This document shows positions 52,846 to 62,277 of a stretch of 64,000 bases of DNA, one piece after another. The translations under genes and the position numbers were made by a program. Numbering within the stretch: the first letter of the stretch is position 1; each line of letters begins with the position of its first letter. Origin of the DNA: Oceanicaulis sp. MMSF_3324 (GTDB taxonomy: Bacteria > Pseudomonadota > Alphaproteobacteria > Caulobacterales > Maricaulaceae); assembly GCF_030733545.1 (NCBI RefSeq), contig NZ_JASHIU010000006.1, positions 103,119-167,118 of the forward strand, given 5' to 3'. The notes under the pieces were generated by a model, which did no database searches, had not been told where the DNA came from, and worked only from the letters and a program-made list of their open reading frames with translations.

Positions 52846-53907
52846 TCAACGCACGGGCGGCGCGTACAGAAGTCCGCCTTCTTTCCACTGCGCATTCAGG
52901 CCTCGCTCAAGCTGAAGCGGGGATGTCTCGCCCAGATTGCGCTCAAAGAGCTCGCCATAATGCCCGCCGGCGGCAATCGCGCGGCGCGCGAAATCGGTTT
53001 GCAGTCCAAGGCTTGCGATCGTTTCCTCATTTACCTCGAGAAGCCGGCGTACTTCTGGGCGGTTCGAGATTTGATCCAGATCAGCCGCCTGACTTTGGGT
53101 GACGCCGTATTCTTCCGCCGCGATCAGTGAGGTCAGCACCCACTCCACCGCCATGGCAAAGGCGTCATCGTCATCCTTGACGACCGGGCTCAGCGGTTCC
53201 TTGGAAATCACGTCGGGCAGGACCATGTGCTGCTCAGGCTCTCTCAGGGAGCGACGAAAGCCGGCCAGGCGAGACACGTCACTGGTGAAGGCATCACATT
53301 CCCCGGCTTCGTATGCCCGGCGGGCTTCAGCAACGGTTTCAACCGAAACGATGGTGAAGGTCAGGCCATAGCGCTCGGCGTAATCATCAAGATTGAGCGC
53401 ACTGGTCGTTTCCGGCTGCACGCAGATGCGCGCGCCACTGAGCTCCTGCGCGGAGGTCAGCCCGAGGTCAGCCGGTGTCAGAAAACCCTGCCCGTCATAA
53501 TAATAGATTCCGGCGAACTGAACGCCCTGCATGGTCGCCCGCGACAGCGTCCAGCTGGTGTTGCGCAGCAGGATATCCACTTCGTCCTCGCGCACGGCCC
53601 GGAAACGGTCGAGGGTCGTAGTGGGCACGAATTCGGTGCGATCGGGATCATCCAGGAAGGCGGCGGCGTAGGCGCGGCAAAGATCGACTTCGAAGCCGCT
53701 CCATTCGCCTGTCTCATCGGTCTGGGCGAAGCCCACAAGACCTGTATCCACGCCGCATCTCAGAACGCCGCGCCTTTGGACCTCATCCATATGGGAGGTC
53801 GCATTGTCGAGTTCGCTGTGGGAGACCGTGAAACCCAAAGCAAACGCGGCAGCGCCCTTGGCCAGTCGACGCGGGTCCATCAAGTCGAACAAAGACGCTG
53901 GCGTCAT
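52846..53907 (-). CDS. Periplasmic amino-acid-binding protein (SBP family 3), orphan
   Basis: Solute-binding protein of 353 residues resembling the general amino-acid binder AapJ/BztA. After a signal-like hydrophobic segment (RRLAKGAAAFALGFTV) it shows VLRCGVDTGLVGFAQTD, WSGFEVDLCRAYAAA, TLDRFRAVREDEVDILLRN and AGECDAFTSDVSRLAGF, all usual for this family. No permease or ATPase gene of an importer accompanies it. It lies between a cysteine synthase and a cystathionine lyase, so a sulfur amino acid ligand is possible. ATG 53907 was chosen; ATG 53988 would overlap the metC start. Confidence 0.84.
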   Translation of the reverse strand: MTPASLFDLMDPRRLAKGAAAFALGFTVSHSELDNATSHMDEVQRRGVLRCGVDTGLVGFAQTDETGEWSGFEVDLCRAYAAAFLDDPDRTEFVPTTTLDRFRAVREDEVDILLRNTSWTLSRATMQGVQFAGIYYYDGQGFLTPADLGLTSAQELSGARICVQPETTSALNLDDYAERYGLTFTIVSVETVAEARRAYEAGECDAFTSDVSRLAGFRRSLREPEQHMVLPDVISKEPLSPVVKDDDDAFAMAVEWVLTSLIAAEEYGVTQSQAADLDQISNRPEVRRLLEVNEETIASLGLQTDFARRAIAAGGHYGELFERNLGETSPLQLERGLNAQWKEGGLLYAPPVR

Positions 53908-53974
53908 TGGTCCAACCGCCTTACATGCTGAAATCCAAGCCTCAGGTGTAACGAAGAGAAGGGAGCGCGTCGAC

Positions 53975-55120
53975 ATGAAACGCGACACCCGACTGATCCA
54001 TTCCGGTCAGCCCCGCCGCAGCGATGATCTGGTGAACCCGCCCGTGGAGCGCGCCTCCACCGTCGTCGCGCCTTCCACGGCCGAGCTCTACAATCCGACC
54101 CCGCCCCGTCGCCATTACGGTCGCGGCGGCCTGAGCCCGAACACAGAATTGCGCGAAGCGATCGCCGGCCTTTATGAGGCGGATCATGTGGCCCTCGCCC
54201 CGTCCGGGCTGGCCAGCGTTATTCTCGCCTTGCGCACGGCTCTGCCCGACACCCCGGCAGGGATGCAGGCGCTGATCACCGATTCCGCTTATGGTCCGGT
54301 GCGCCGCTTCTGTGATGAAGAACTGCCGCGTTATGGCGTCACTCCCGTCTATTATGATCCACGACTGGGCGGTGAGATCGCCACGCTGCTGGACACGCCC
54401 ACCGCGCTGATCCTTCTGGAAAGCCCGGGTTCGCTGACCTTTGAAGTCCAGGATATTCCCGCCATCGCTGCAGCGGCCCGCAAAGCGGGCGTCGCTACTG
54501 TGATTGATGACACCTGGAGCGCCGGGATTTTGATGAATCCGCTGGAGCTGGGCGTGGATTACGCCGCTCAGGCGCTGACCAAATACGCCGGCGGTCATTC
54601 CGATTTCCTGATGGGTTCAGTCGCTGCGAAAGATGAGGCTGCTGTTCGCCTGAAGACCAAGGATGTGCTGTTTGGCGGCCATGTGTCGCCGGATGATGCG
54701 TATCTGTGCTTGCGGGGGCTGCGCACCCTGTCCCTGCGGATCGAGCGATCCGGCGCGTCCGGCCTGGCCATCGCCAAGGCTTTGGAGGCCCACCCGAAGG
54801 TCTCGCGGGTGCTTCATCCGGGCCTTGAGAGCCATCCTGACCATGCGCTGTTCAAGAACCAGTTCAACGGCGTCTCGGGATGCTTCGCCTTTGTCCTTGA
54901 TGGTGTTGAGGCGCGCGAGAGCGAAGCGATGGCGGAGGCCTGTGACCTCTTCCGGCTGGGCTTCAGCTGGGGCGGCTATGAAAGCCTGATCCTGCCGTGT
55001 GATCGTCAGATCCGGAGAACCGCCGTTGATTGGAAAGCCGAAGGCGCTTTGCTGCGCCTGTCGGTCGGGCTGGAGGACGCAGATGACCTGTGGGCGGACC
55101 TGGCTCAAGCCTTGGGCTGA
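53975..55120 (+). CDS. metC: Cystathionine beta-lyase-like PLP enzyme
   Basis: Trans-sulfuration enzyme that cleaves cystathionine toward homocysteine. The 381 residues show DTRLIHSGQPRRSDDLVNPP, YGRGGLSPNTELREAIAGLYEADHVALAPSG, DDTWSAG for the cofactor Asp, and the PLP Lys in LTKYAGGHSDFLMGSV. The late arginine contact is in RLSVGLEDADDLWADL. ATG 53975 has GGGAG upstream. A gamma-lyase cannot be excluded from sequence alone. Divergent from the binding-protein gene. Confidence 0.9.
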   Translation: MKRDTRLIHSGQPRRSDDLVNPPVERASTVVAPSTAELYNPTPPRRHYGRGGLSPNTELREAIAGLYEADHVALAPSGLASVILALRTALPDTPAGMQALITDSAYGPVRRFCDEELPRYGVTPVYYDPRLGGEIATLLDTPTALILLESPGSLTFEVQDIPAIAAAARKAGVATVIDDTWSAGILMNPLELGVDYAAQALTKYAGGHSDFLMGSVAAKDEAAVRLKTKDVLFGGHVSPDDAYLCLRGLRTLSLRIERSGASGLAIAKALEAHPKVSRVLHPGLESHPDHALFKNQFNGVSGCFAFVLDGVEARESEAMAEACDLFRLGFSWGGYESLILPCDRQIRRTAVDWKAEGALLRLSVGLEDADDLWADLAQALG

Positions 55121-55138
55121 GCTGGTCCGCCCCAGGCG

Positions 55139-56314
55139 TTAGCCGTGCACTTCGAGCAAGGGCACGCGTGACGCGCGCAAGGCCGGGAAGAAGCCGCCGA
55201 ACAGGCCGACAATCAGGGCGAGCACCACCCCGCTGATGACCGACTGGATCGTCACGGCGAAGGAGAACACCACCTGGGTGAAGCTTCCGCCCATGGTCGA
55301 GGCGCTGACGCCGTCAAAGACGAAATAGGTGATCAGCGCACCAACCAGACCGCCGATGAAGGCGAGCAGCAGGGATTCCACCAGCGTTCCGACAAAGGCG
55401 GCGAAACCGGAGAAACCCAGCGTCCGGAGGGTCGCGATCTCACGGACACGAGAGTCCACGGACGCATACATGGCGTTCCAGGCCCCGGCGAGCGCGCCAA
55501 CCGCCATGATGATGGCCAGGGGCCAGCCCAGATACATGATGAGATTGGACAAACCGCCGGCGGACTGCGCGAAGAACTCTTTCTCGGTGGTGATATCCAG
55601 ATCGAGCCGCGGTTCGTTCTCGGCATAGTCCTGAAGCTCGGTCAGACCGGTTTCTCCGTCCAGCTGGACCCGGATCGACTGATAACTGGCGCCGCGCTGA
55701 TACAGGTTCTGAACCGTGCCGATATCGGCCCAGATTTCAGAGTCAAACACCGATCCGCCCGTCGAGAAGACCCCGACAACACGCCACTCATTCGGCCCCA
55801 TCCGGATCGTGGAATTAAGCTCGAAGCCGGAGAATTCCCGGAGCACGCCCTCACCGACCACGATCTCGTTGGAGCCCTCGGCGAACATGCGGCCTTCAAC
55901 CAGCTCGAAATTCTCTCGCAGGCGTGGGGCCATGTCGTCGACTCCGCGCAGGGAGAGGCTGGCATCATTGCCGGTCGAGCGTTTGGTGGCGTCCGTGATG
56001 ACATAAAGCTCGGCCGACAGGATGGCGGCGCCGTCTTCATCCCGGGCCACGCCCGGCGCAGTCTCGATCAGGCGCACCGTGTCCCGACCGAAGCCGGAAT
56101 TGAGCTCGGCTTGCGATCCGGAGCGCAAGAGCACGGCGATGCTCTCTGACCCTGTTCCGCTCACCGTGGCGCGGAAGCCGTTGGCCATGGCGAGGAAGCC
56201 CAGAAGCACGCCTACCACAAGCGCAATGGAGAGAATGGTCGCCAGCGACATGCCCCAGCGTTGCGGGATGGAGCGCAGATTGATCGAGGTGACCGCAGAT
56301 ATTTGCGAAATCAT
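55139..56314 (-). CDS. ABC transporter permease, FtsX/MacB fold (second)
   Basis: A 391-residue permease with TM1 at about 23-45 (LATILSIALVVGVLLGFLAMA), a large extracytoplasmic domain of roughly 220 residues, and three C-terminal helices with VDSRVREIATLRTLGFSGF and FVGTLVESLLLAFIGGLVGAL. The stretch ATLRTLGFSG is the usual coupling region of MacB-type permeases. It is the last gene of an adaptor-ATPase-permease-permease operon; its partner permease is 4 nt upstream. Confidence 0.9.
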   Translation of the reverse strand: MISQISAVTSINLRSIPQRWGMSLATILSIALVVGVLLGFLAMANGFRATVSGTGSESIAVLLRSGSQAELNSGFGRDTVRLIETAPGVARDEDGAAILSAELYVITDATKRSTGNDASLSLRGVDDMAPRLRENFELVEGRMFAEGSNEIVVGEGVLREFSGFELNSTIRMGPNEWRVVGVFSTGGSVFDSEIWADIGTVQNLYQRGASYQSIRVQLDGETGLTELQDYAENEPRLDLDITTEKEFFAQSAGGLSNLIMYLGWPLAIIMAVGALAGAWNAMYASVDSRVREIATLRTLGFSGFAAFVGTLVESLLLAFIGGLVGALITYFVFDGVSASTMGGSFTQVVFSFAVTIQSVISGVVLALIVGLFGGFFPALRASRVPLLEVHG

Positions 56315-56318
56315 GGCG

Positions 56319-57476
56319 TTAGTCCTTCCCCAGAGCTTCGACGATTTTCAGTCGCATGGCGTTCACAGCCGGCACGAAGCCGGTGAGCAGTCCAAAGGCG
56401 AGCATCAGACCGAGCGCCTGTATCCAGGTTTCGCGGCCCACGCCCAGCCCGGGCAATTGCCCGCCAGCCACCTCTGCGATGCCGCCGAGCAGAAGCACAG
56501 CCGCGCCCAGTCCCAGCAATCCGCCCACAAGGCTCAACAGCACGGATTCCGACAGGACATGGGTGAAGATGCGTGAGGAGGAGAAGCCCAGCGTCTTCAT
56601 GACGCCTACTTCCTTGGTGCGCTCATTGATCGCCATCACCATGGTGGTGCCCACGATCATCAGAATGGTGGCGAAGGCGGCGCCGACCACCAGCGACAGG
56701 ATCAAACCGATATTGCCCAATTGCTCGACGAAGGCTTGCGAGAACGCCGCTTCGGTCGTGGTTTCGGTTTCAGCCGGCGAGTTGGCGAACAGGGTATCGA
56801 TCCGCTCGGACACGGCATCGTTGTTGGCCGGATCGCCCGTCAGCAGGATCATCCAGCCGATCTGGTCGCGATTGAACGCCAGCGCTTCATTGTAATAGTC
56901 GTACTGCATCAGCAGATAATTGGTCGGCAGCTCCTGATCCGGGATGGTCATGATCGCGCAGACCTCCACATCCCAGGCGCTGGAGCCGTCAGCCTGACGC
57001 CAGATGTTTGAGCTGAGCGGGAACCTGTCTCCGACGGCCCAACCATATTGTTCTGCCAAATCCGCCCCGACCGCTACGCAATCACGACGTTCTGATAGAG
57101 CGGCGCGTTGATCCGCCGGCATCACCAGCTCGGGATAGACCTCGAGATAAGTGTCCACATCAACGGCGAAGGCCTGCACGAAATTGCGGATATCCTGGTA
57201 ATAGCCGCCGAACCAGGAGGCGTGGGTGACGGCCTGGACGCCCTCAACGGCCCCCACCCTGCCCCAATAGGCGTAAGGCATGGTCTGGGTGAAGTTGATC
57301 TTGTTCACCGTCACGAGCCGGTCCGCCCGGGACAGCTCCTCGGAAGAGTTCAGCACCCGGTCGATAGAGGCGAGTGCGCCGAAGATCAGGAAGGCCGTCA
57401 TGATCGAGAGGATCAGAAGGATCGCACGGGTTTTCTTCCTGAATAGGGATTTGCGTATGAGCGTGAGGTCATTCAT
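56319..57476 (-). CDS. ABC transporter permease, FtsX/MacB fold (first)
   Basis: A 385-residue permease with the same layout as its neighbour: TM1 (ILLILSIMTAFLIFGALAS), an extracytoplasmic domain (about residues 40-270) and a C-terminal bundle with INERTKEVGVMKTLGFSSSRIF and LSESVLLSLVGGLLGLGAAVLLL. The two are diverged paralogues and probably form a heterodimer. It overlaps the ATPase gene by 4 nt. Confidence 0.9.
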   Translation of the reverse strand: MNDLTLIRKSLFRKKTRAILLILSIMTAFLIFGALASIDRVLNSSEELSRADRLVTVNKINFTQTMPYAYWGRVGAVEGVQAVTHASWFGGYYQDIRNFVQAFAVDVDTYLEVYPELVMPADQRAALSERRDCVAVGADLAEQYGWAVGDRFPLSSNIWRQADGSSAWDVEVCAIMTIPDQELPTNYLLMQYDYYNEALAFNRDQIGWMILLTGDPANNDAVSERIDTLFANSPAETETTTEAAFSQAFVEQLGNIGLILSLVVGAAFATILMIVGTTMVMAINERTKEVGVMKTLGFSSSRIFTHVLSESVLLSLVGGLLGLGAAVLLLGGIAEVAGGQLPGLGVGRETWIQALGLMLAFGLLTGFVPAVNAMRLKIVEALGKD

Positions 57477-58165
57477 GCCATCGCTCCGGTTTCAACAAAG
57501 CGGCCCTTGTCCAGATGCAGCTCACGGCGAGCATATTTCGCCGCCGCCGGGTCGTGAGTGACCATGACGATGGTCTTGCCCAGCTCGGAATTGAGCAATT
57601 GCAGGGTTTCGAGGATCTCATCCGCCGTTGCGCGATCCAGGTCCCCGGTCGGCTCGTCACAGAGCAGAACATCCGGGTCCGCAACGAGCGCACGGGCGAT
57701 GGCGACGCGTTGCTGCTGACCGCCAGAAAGCTGGCGCGGCCGGTGTTTGGCGCGCTCGGCGAGCTTGACCACTTCCATAGCCGTCTGGACACGGCGCTTG
57801 CGCTCCTTGCTCGACAGCTTGGTCAGAAGCAGCGGCAATTCCACGTTCTGAGCCGCGGTCAGCGTCGGCATGAGATTGTAGAACTGGAAGATGAAACCCA
57901 CATGGCTAGAGCGCCATTTGGCGAGCTTGGCCTGGCTCAGATTGTCGATACGCAAGCCGTTGCAGACCACCTGTCCGCCCGAGGGCTTGTCGATGCCGCC
58001 CAGCAGATTGAGCAAGGTGGTCTTGCCCGAGCCCGAGGGCCCCATGATCGCGATGAAGTCGCCGCGATTGATGGTCATGGTCAGGTCTTCAAAGATCGCG
58101 ACGCTTTCCTTGCCGCGGGTGTATTTCTTTGAAAGATCGGTGAGTTCGTAAAGCACGTCGGTCAT
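57473..58165 (-). CDS. ABC transporter ATP-binding protein, MacB/LolD type
   Basis: ATPase of 230 residues with Walker [15 protein letters not shown], signature [15 protein letters not shown], Walker [12 protein letters not shown] and switch His in VMVTHDP. The set of adaptor, ATPase and two FtsX-like permeases resembles exporters that shuttle lipids, lipoproteins or peptides across the periplasm. No outer-membrane channel gene is nearby. Confidence 0.94.
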   Translation of the reverse strand: MTDVLYELTDLSKKYTRGKESVAIFEDLTMTINRGDFIAIMGPSGSGKTTLLNLLGGIDKPSGGQVVCNGLRIDNLSQAKLAKWRSSHVGFIFQFYNLMPTLTAAQNVELPLLLTKLSSKERKRRVQTAMEVVKLAERAKHRPRQLSGGQQQRVAIARALVADPDVLLCDEPTGDLDRATADEILETLQLLNSELGKTIVMVTHDPAAAKYARRELHLDKGRFVETGAMA

Positions 58166-58201
58166 GATCTGTCCCTATCGCCTTGTGCTGGGAGCGGTTG
58201 T

Positions 58202-59239
58202 TCAGGTTTCGTCGAGAAAGGTGACGCGGGCGGCCATGTCCGGCAGTATCCGCGCATCGCGTTCGCCGAGCGCCACACGCACACGTATCGTGGCGCGGGC
58301 CCTGTCGGCCGTTGGAATGATGGCTTCCACATGGGCGGGAATGCGCCAGTCCGGATAGGCGTCCAGAATGGCTTCCACCTGCTGGCCGGCGCTGACGCGC
58401 TGGATCTGGCCTTCATTGACGTCCACTTCGAGCTCCAGGCTCTCCATGTCCACCAAGGTCGCGATGCCGGTCCGGGTGAACCCGCCGCCCGCCGAAACTG
58501 GCGAGAGGATTTCCCCGACCTGGGCGTTCTTGGCGATGACGACGCCGCCAAAGGGCGCGCGAACAATATGGCGGTCCACATAGTCGCGCTGGCTGCGCAC
58601 ACGCACCTGGGCGGCGGCCAGATCAGCCCGGGCGGCGCTCAACTGGGCGCGAAGACTATCAACCTGCGCCTGCTGGGCGGTGCGACGGGAATCGGAGGCA
58701 TAACCGGAGGTCACCAGCCGTTCCGTCCGTTCGAGCACGGTTCGCGCTTCAGTCAGTTGAGCCGCCAGCGCCCGTGCCCGCTCATTGGCGGCCGCTTCCT
58801 GGGCTTCGTAGAGGTCGAGATCGATCTGGGCCCGATCATCATCAAGATAGGCGAGCACCTCTCCGGCTTCGACCACCGCGCCTTCTTCAATCAGGACATC
58901 GCGAATGCGGCCGGTAATTTCCGCCGAGACCGTGGCCTGGCGACGTGCGACCACATAACCGGATGCGACAAGCCCTGAGTTCACAGCAGGGCGCGGCGCT
59001 GGAGCTGCCGTGCTGGCGTTGTCGGCTTGAACGCGCTCTTCAACGGCAGGGCTCTGAGCTTGAATGGCGGGTGCGGCCTCAGGCTCGGGTAGCAGGAACC
59101 AGGCCGCCGCAGCGCCTGCCCCGCCCGCCAGAACCATGGCGACTATCACGGCCGCCCATCCGGGCCCGCCTGATCTTGTGTCGACTTCACTGCGTTCGAT
59201 GGTGAGCGAGTGTAATTGCTCGGTCCGTTGGTCGTTCAT
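58202..59239 (-). CDS. Periplasmic adaptor (HlyD/MacA-like)
   Basis: Membrane-fusion protein of 345 residues with one N-terminal membrane helix (WAAVIVAMVLAGGAGAAAAWFLL, about 28-50). A lipoyl half follows (GRIRDVLIEEGAVVEAGEVLAYLDD), then a coiled-coil hairpin of about 100 residues rich in Glu, Ala and Arg, a second lipoyl half (HIVRAPFGGVVIAKNAQVGEI) and a beta barrel. It is the first gene of the exporter operon and sits 36 nt before the ATPase gene. The 278 nt beyond its start (59240-59517) contain no gene, only presumed divergent promoters with the SulP gene. Confidence 0.9.
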   Translation of the reverse strand: MNDQRTEQLHSLTIERSEVDTRSGGPGWAAVIVAMVLAGGAGAAAAWFLLPEPEAAPAIQAQSPAVEERVQADNASTAAPAPRPAVNSGLVASGYVVARRQATVSAEITGRIRDVLIEEGAVVEAGEVLAYLDDDRAQIDLDLYEAQEAAANERARALAAQLTEARTVLERTERLVTSGYASDSRRTAQQAQVDSLRAQLSAARADLAAAQVRVRSQRDYVDRHIVRAPFGGVVIAKNAQVGEILSPVSAGGGFTRTGIATLVDMESLELEVDVNEGQIQRVSAGQQVEAILDAYPDWRIPAHVEAIIPTADRARATIRVRVALGERDARILPDMAARVTFLDET

Positions 59240-59517
59240 GCGTCATGCCCCCTATGCGCTACTCGCGTGAGCAGTGTATCACTTCACGGATCACGCGAGG
59301 CGAGATTTCAATCCGCGCGGCCTGCGTCCGTATGATCCATGGATAGCGACCCCTGTACGGTCTGCGTTAGTGACAGGTGTCACTCGGGGCGATTTGCGTT
59401 CAAGGACAGCAAATAATCACTGCCAAGTGTTGCGTTGCAGCAAGGCCCGTGTCAGAGCACGCAATCGTTTTGCGACCCTTTGGCGCAAGCTGAATTCTCT
59501 CAAGCGGAAGAACCGTC

Positions 59518-61155
59518 ATGGTCAAAGCCACCCTGAACGCGCTCGTCGATCGTCTGTCGCTGACGAACAATGATGCGAGCCTGTCCCTGAAGGATCCTCA
59601 GCGGCTGAAAACCGAGATCCTGGCGGGCTTGACCGTGGCGCTGGCGCTGGTGCCCGAAGCGGTGGCGTTCGCCTTTGTTGCCGGCGTCAATCCGCTGGTC
59701 GGGCTTTATGCGGCTTTCATTGTGGGCCTGGTGACCGCAGTCTTCGGCGGACGTCCGGGCATGATCTCCGGCGCAACCGGCGCGCTCGCCGTGGTCATGG
59801 TGGCGCTGGTGGCCGAGCATGGCGTGGAATACCTGTTCGCGACCGTGGTGCTGATGGGCGTGCTTCAGCTTGGCGCGGGCATATTCAAACTTGGCAAGTT
59901 CATTCGGCTGGTGCCTACCCCTGTGATGCTGGGCTTCGTCAATGGTCTGGCCATTGTGATCTTCATGGCGCAGCTAAGCCAGTTCCAGGTGCCGGGCTCT
60001 GATCATGGCGGGGGCGGCCATGGCATTGCGGGCGGCGAATGGCTGACCGGCGTTCCGTTGCTTGTCATGCTCGGACTGACCGGACTGACCATGCTGGTGA
60101 TCTGGGGCCTGCCGAAATTCACCAAGGCGATCCCGGCGCCGCTGGCCGGCATCGCAGTCACCGCCGCGATCGTTATCGGCTTCGGTCTCGACGCGCCGCG
60201 CGTGGGCGATCTCGCCAGCATTCAGGGTGGTTTGCCCACATTCCATATCCCCATGGTGCCGCTCAATCTCGAAACGCTTCAGATCATCTTCCCCTATGCG
60301 TTGGTGCTAGCCGCCATCGGGTTGATCGAGAGCCTGCTCACGCTGAACCTGGTGGGTGAACTGACCAACAAGCGCGGCGGCGCGTCTCAGGAATGCGTGG
60401 CACAGGGCGCCGCCAACCTCATCACCGGTTTCTTCGGCGGCATGGGTGGCTGCGCCATGATCGGTCAGTCCATGATCAATGTGCAGTCCGGCGCGCGCAC
60501 CCGTCTCGCCGCGATCATGGCGGCGCTCTTCTTGCTGAGCTTCATCCTGTTCGCTGCGCCGCTGATCGAACAGATTCCCCTCGCCGCGCTGACCGGCGTG
60601 ATGTTCATGGTGGTGATCGGCACCTTCGCGTGGAACTCCTTCCGCATCATGCTCAAGATCCCGCGCTCGGACGCGCTGGTGATCATTCTGGTGACGGTGG
60701 TCACGGTGCAATACGATCTCGCGGTCGCTGTGGTGGCGGGCGTGATCGTCTCCGCTCTCGTTTACGCCTGGCGATCCGCCAAGCGTTTGCACATCTCAGC
60801 GCATGACAGCCATACCGTGCCGGGAGCGAAGACCTATGAGCTGGATGGTCCGCTTTTCTTCGCTTCCACCGACAATTTCAGCGAGCTGTTCGACATCGAG
60901 ACCGATCCCGATGTGGTCATTGTGGACTTCAAACGCTCTCGCGTGGTGGACCAGTCCGCCCTGCAGGCGATCGAAGACCTGGCGATGAAGTATGAGGCCC
61001 AGGGCAAGGAGCTGCGCCTGCGTCACCTGTCGCGCGACTGCCACCAGCTTCTGACGAAGGCGGGGCAGCTCATGGTCGATTCCGATGATGATCCGGACTA
61101 CCAGGTGGCGGCCGACTATTCGGTGCGCACGGGCGTCTTCGGGGGCGGCCACTAG
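59518..61155 (+). CDS. SulP-family inorganic anion transporter with STAS domain
   Basis: Membrane transporter of 545 residues. The core has the usual DPQRLKTEILAGLTVALALVPEAVAFAFVAGVNPLVGLYAA signature (read in parts), FGGRPGMISGATGALA for the half-helix region, and about ten to twelve helices. A C-terminal STAS domain begins near residue 440 (KTYELDGPLFFASTDNFSELFD, then VIVDFKRSRVVDQSALQAI). Likely substrates are sulfate or bicarbonate. It shares CTAG with the next gene's stop. Confidence 0.92.
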   Translation: MVKATLNALVDRLSLTNNDASLSLKDPQRLKTEILAGLTVALALVPEAVAFAFVAGVNPLVGLYAAFIVGLVTAVFGGRPGMISGATGALAVVMVALVAEHGVEYLFATVVLMGVLQLGAGIFKLGKFIRLVPTPVMLGFVNGLAIVIFMAQLSQFQVPGSDHGGGGHGIAGGEWLTGVPLLVMLGLTGLTMLVIWGLPKFTKAIPAPLAGIAVTAAIVIGFGLDAPRVGDLASIQGGLPTFHIPMVPLNLETLQIIFPYALVLAAIGLIESLLTLNLVGELTNKRGGASQECVAQGAANLITGFFGGMGGCAMIGQSMINVQSGARTRLAAIMAALFLLSFILFAAPLIEQIPLAALTGVMFMVVIGTFAWNSFRIMLKIPRSDALVIILVTVVTVQYDLAVAVVAGVIVSALVYAWRSAKRLHISAHDSHTVPGAKTYELDGPLFFASTDNFSELFDIETDPDVVIVDFKRSRVVDQSALQAIEDLAMKYEAQGKELRLRHLSRDCHQLLTKAGQLMVDSDDDPDYQVAADYSVRTGVFGGGH

Positions 61156-61583
61156 CCCTCGGGCTGCGCCTTGCGCCCCATCAGCCAGTAGACAGCGTCG
61201 TGACGCTCTTCAAAGAGACGCATCTCGACCGGGCCGCCGCCCGTGGGGAAGAAACGTGTCCACGCGTCCACGGTCGGGTGAATCTTGTCTGAAACCCCGT
61301 AAAAGGCGTTGAACTGGCGGGTGCGGCTGCGATCTCCAAAGTCACGCGCGCGTTCATTGGCGAACCGCACCAAATCCTCTGAGGTCAGCGTGATCTCTTC
61401 CACATTCGACAGGTCAATCAGTGCGCGTCCCTGGCTGGAGATCCGCCCGGTCTGCATATAGCGCATGGCTTCGGCCACGGCGTCCGGGTCCATGATGGAG
61501 GGATAAGCAACCTCCAGTATGTCCCGGTCTTCATGATAGACAAAATGCAGGCGCCCCTGCGTGTCACCCGTCTCGCTCGACAT
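61152..61583 (-). CDS. Hypothetical STAS/SpoIIAA-like protein
   Basis: A 143-residue cytosolic protein of uncertain function. The pattern ALIDLSNVEEITLTSEDLVRFANERA in the middle resembles SpoIIAA-like/STAS folds, where a strand is followed by a helix, and the N-terminus (HFVYHEDRDILEVAYPSIMD) fits the first beta strand. No phosphorylatable Ser is obvious in the expected loop. It is convergent with the SulP gene. A link to it is not shown. Confidence 0.68.
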   Translation of the reverse strand: MSSETGDTQGRLHFVYHEDRDILEVAYPSIMDPDAVAEAMRYMQTGRISSQGRALIDLSNVEEITLTSEDLVRFANERARDFGDRSRTRQFNAFYGVSDKIHPTVDAWTRFFPTGGGPVEMRLFEERHDAVYWLMGRKAQPEG

Positions 61584-61607
61584 GACTGCCCCCGTGCCTT
61601 CAGTCCA

Positions 61608-61684
61608 TGGCGACCCCGGTAGGACTCGAACCTACAACCGTCGGATTAGAAGTCCGGTGCTCTATCCAATTGAGCTACGGGGCC
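61608..61684 (-). tRNA. tRNA-Arg(TCT)
   Basis: Minus-strand tRNA with acceptor GGCCCCG paired to CGGGGTC, the anticodon loop CTTCTAA giving anticodon TCT, T arm with GTTCGAGTC and an encoded CCA (61608-61610). The 77-nt gene folds as a normal class I cloverleaf. Confidence 0.95.
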
Positions 61685-61780
61685 TGACCGCTGTCCTCAT
61701 TAAAGCGGAACGCCGCATCCTGTGAAGATACGGCGTTGCGATAGAGAACCGTTTTTCGGGGCAAGCGCGAAGGCCTGACG

Positions 61781-62086
61781 CTAATGCGACCAAGGCTCCT
61801 TGCGGTCGGCGTCGAAATTGGCCGCGTAGGATTTGATCTTGCGGGGCGTCTCGCGCGCCTCGCGGACCTGGAACGCAATGCCGTGACGCTGGGCGTAGGA
61901 CACGGCCGCATCCTTGCTCTCGAAATTGAGATGGATCTGACGGCGCATGTCCGAGCTGGAAGACCAGCCCATCAGCGGGTCGGGACGTTTGGCCATGGCC
62001 GGTTCAAACTCCAGCACCCAGTCCTGGGACTTGGCGCGACCAGATTGCATGGCCGTTTTGGAAGGCTTGTAGATCTTCGCGAACAT
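61781..62086 (-). CDS. NADH dehydrogenase ETC complex I subunit (NDUFS4-like)
   Basis: Accessory subunit of respiratory complex I, found in alphaproteobacteria and mitochondria. The 101 residues hold KIYKPSKTAMQSGRAKSQDWVLEFEP, DPLMGWSSSSDMRRQIHLNFESKDAAVSYA and KSYAANFDADRKEPWSH (read in parts), matching the NDUFS4 pattern closely. ATG 62086 gives the family start MFAKIYKP; an in-frame ATG at 62113 adds 9 residues. It lies between tRNA-Arg and tRNA-Pro. Confidence 0.93.
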   Translation of the reverse strand: MFAKIYKPSKTAMQSGRAKSQDWVLEFEPAMAKRPDPLMGWSSSSDMRRQIHLNFESKDAAVSYAQRHGIAFQVREARETPRKIKSYAANFDADRKEPWSH

Positions 62087-62155
62087 GTTTCTCGTCCAGA
62101 CTTGGCTATCCACGTCCTGTCTTGCTCAAGGCTCGCTAACAAGCCCTGAATAAAA

Positions 62156-62232
<77 letters not shown>

Positions 62233-62277
62233 ACTGCGAATGACGTTTACGGGGCTGCGCGCTGAGGCGCAAGCGCC

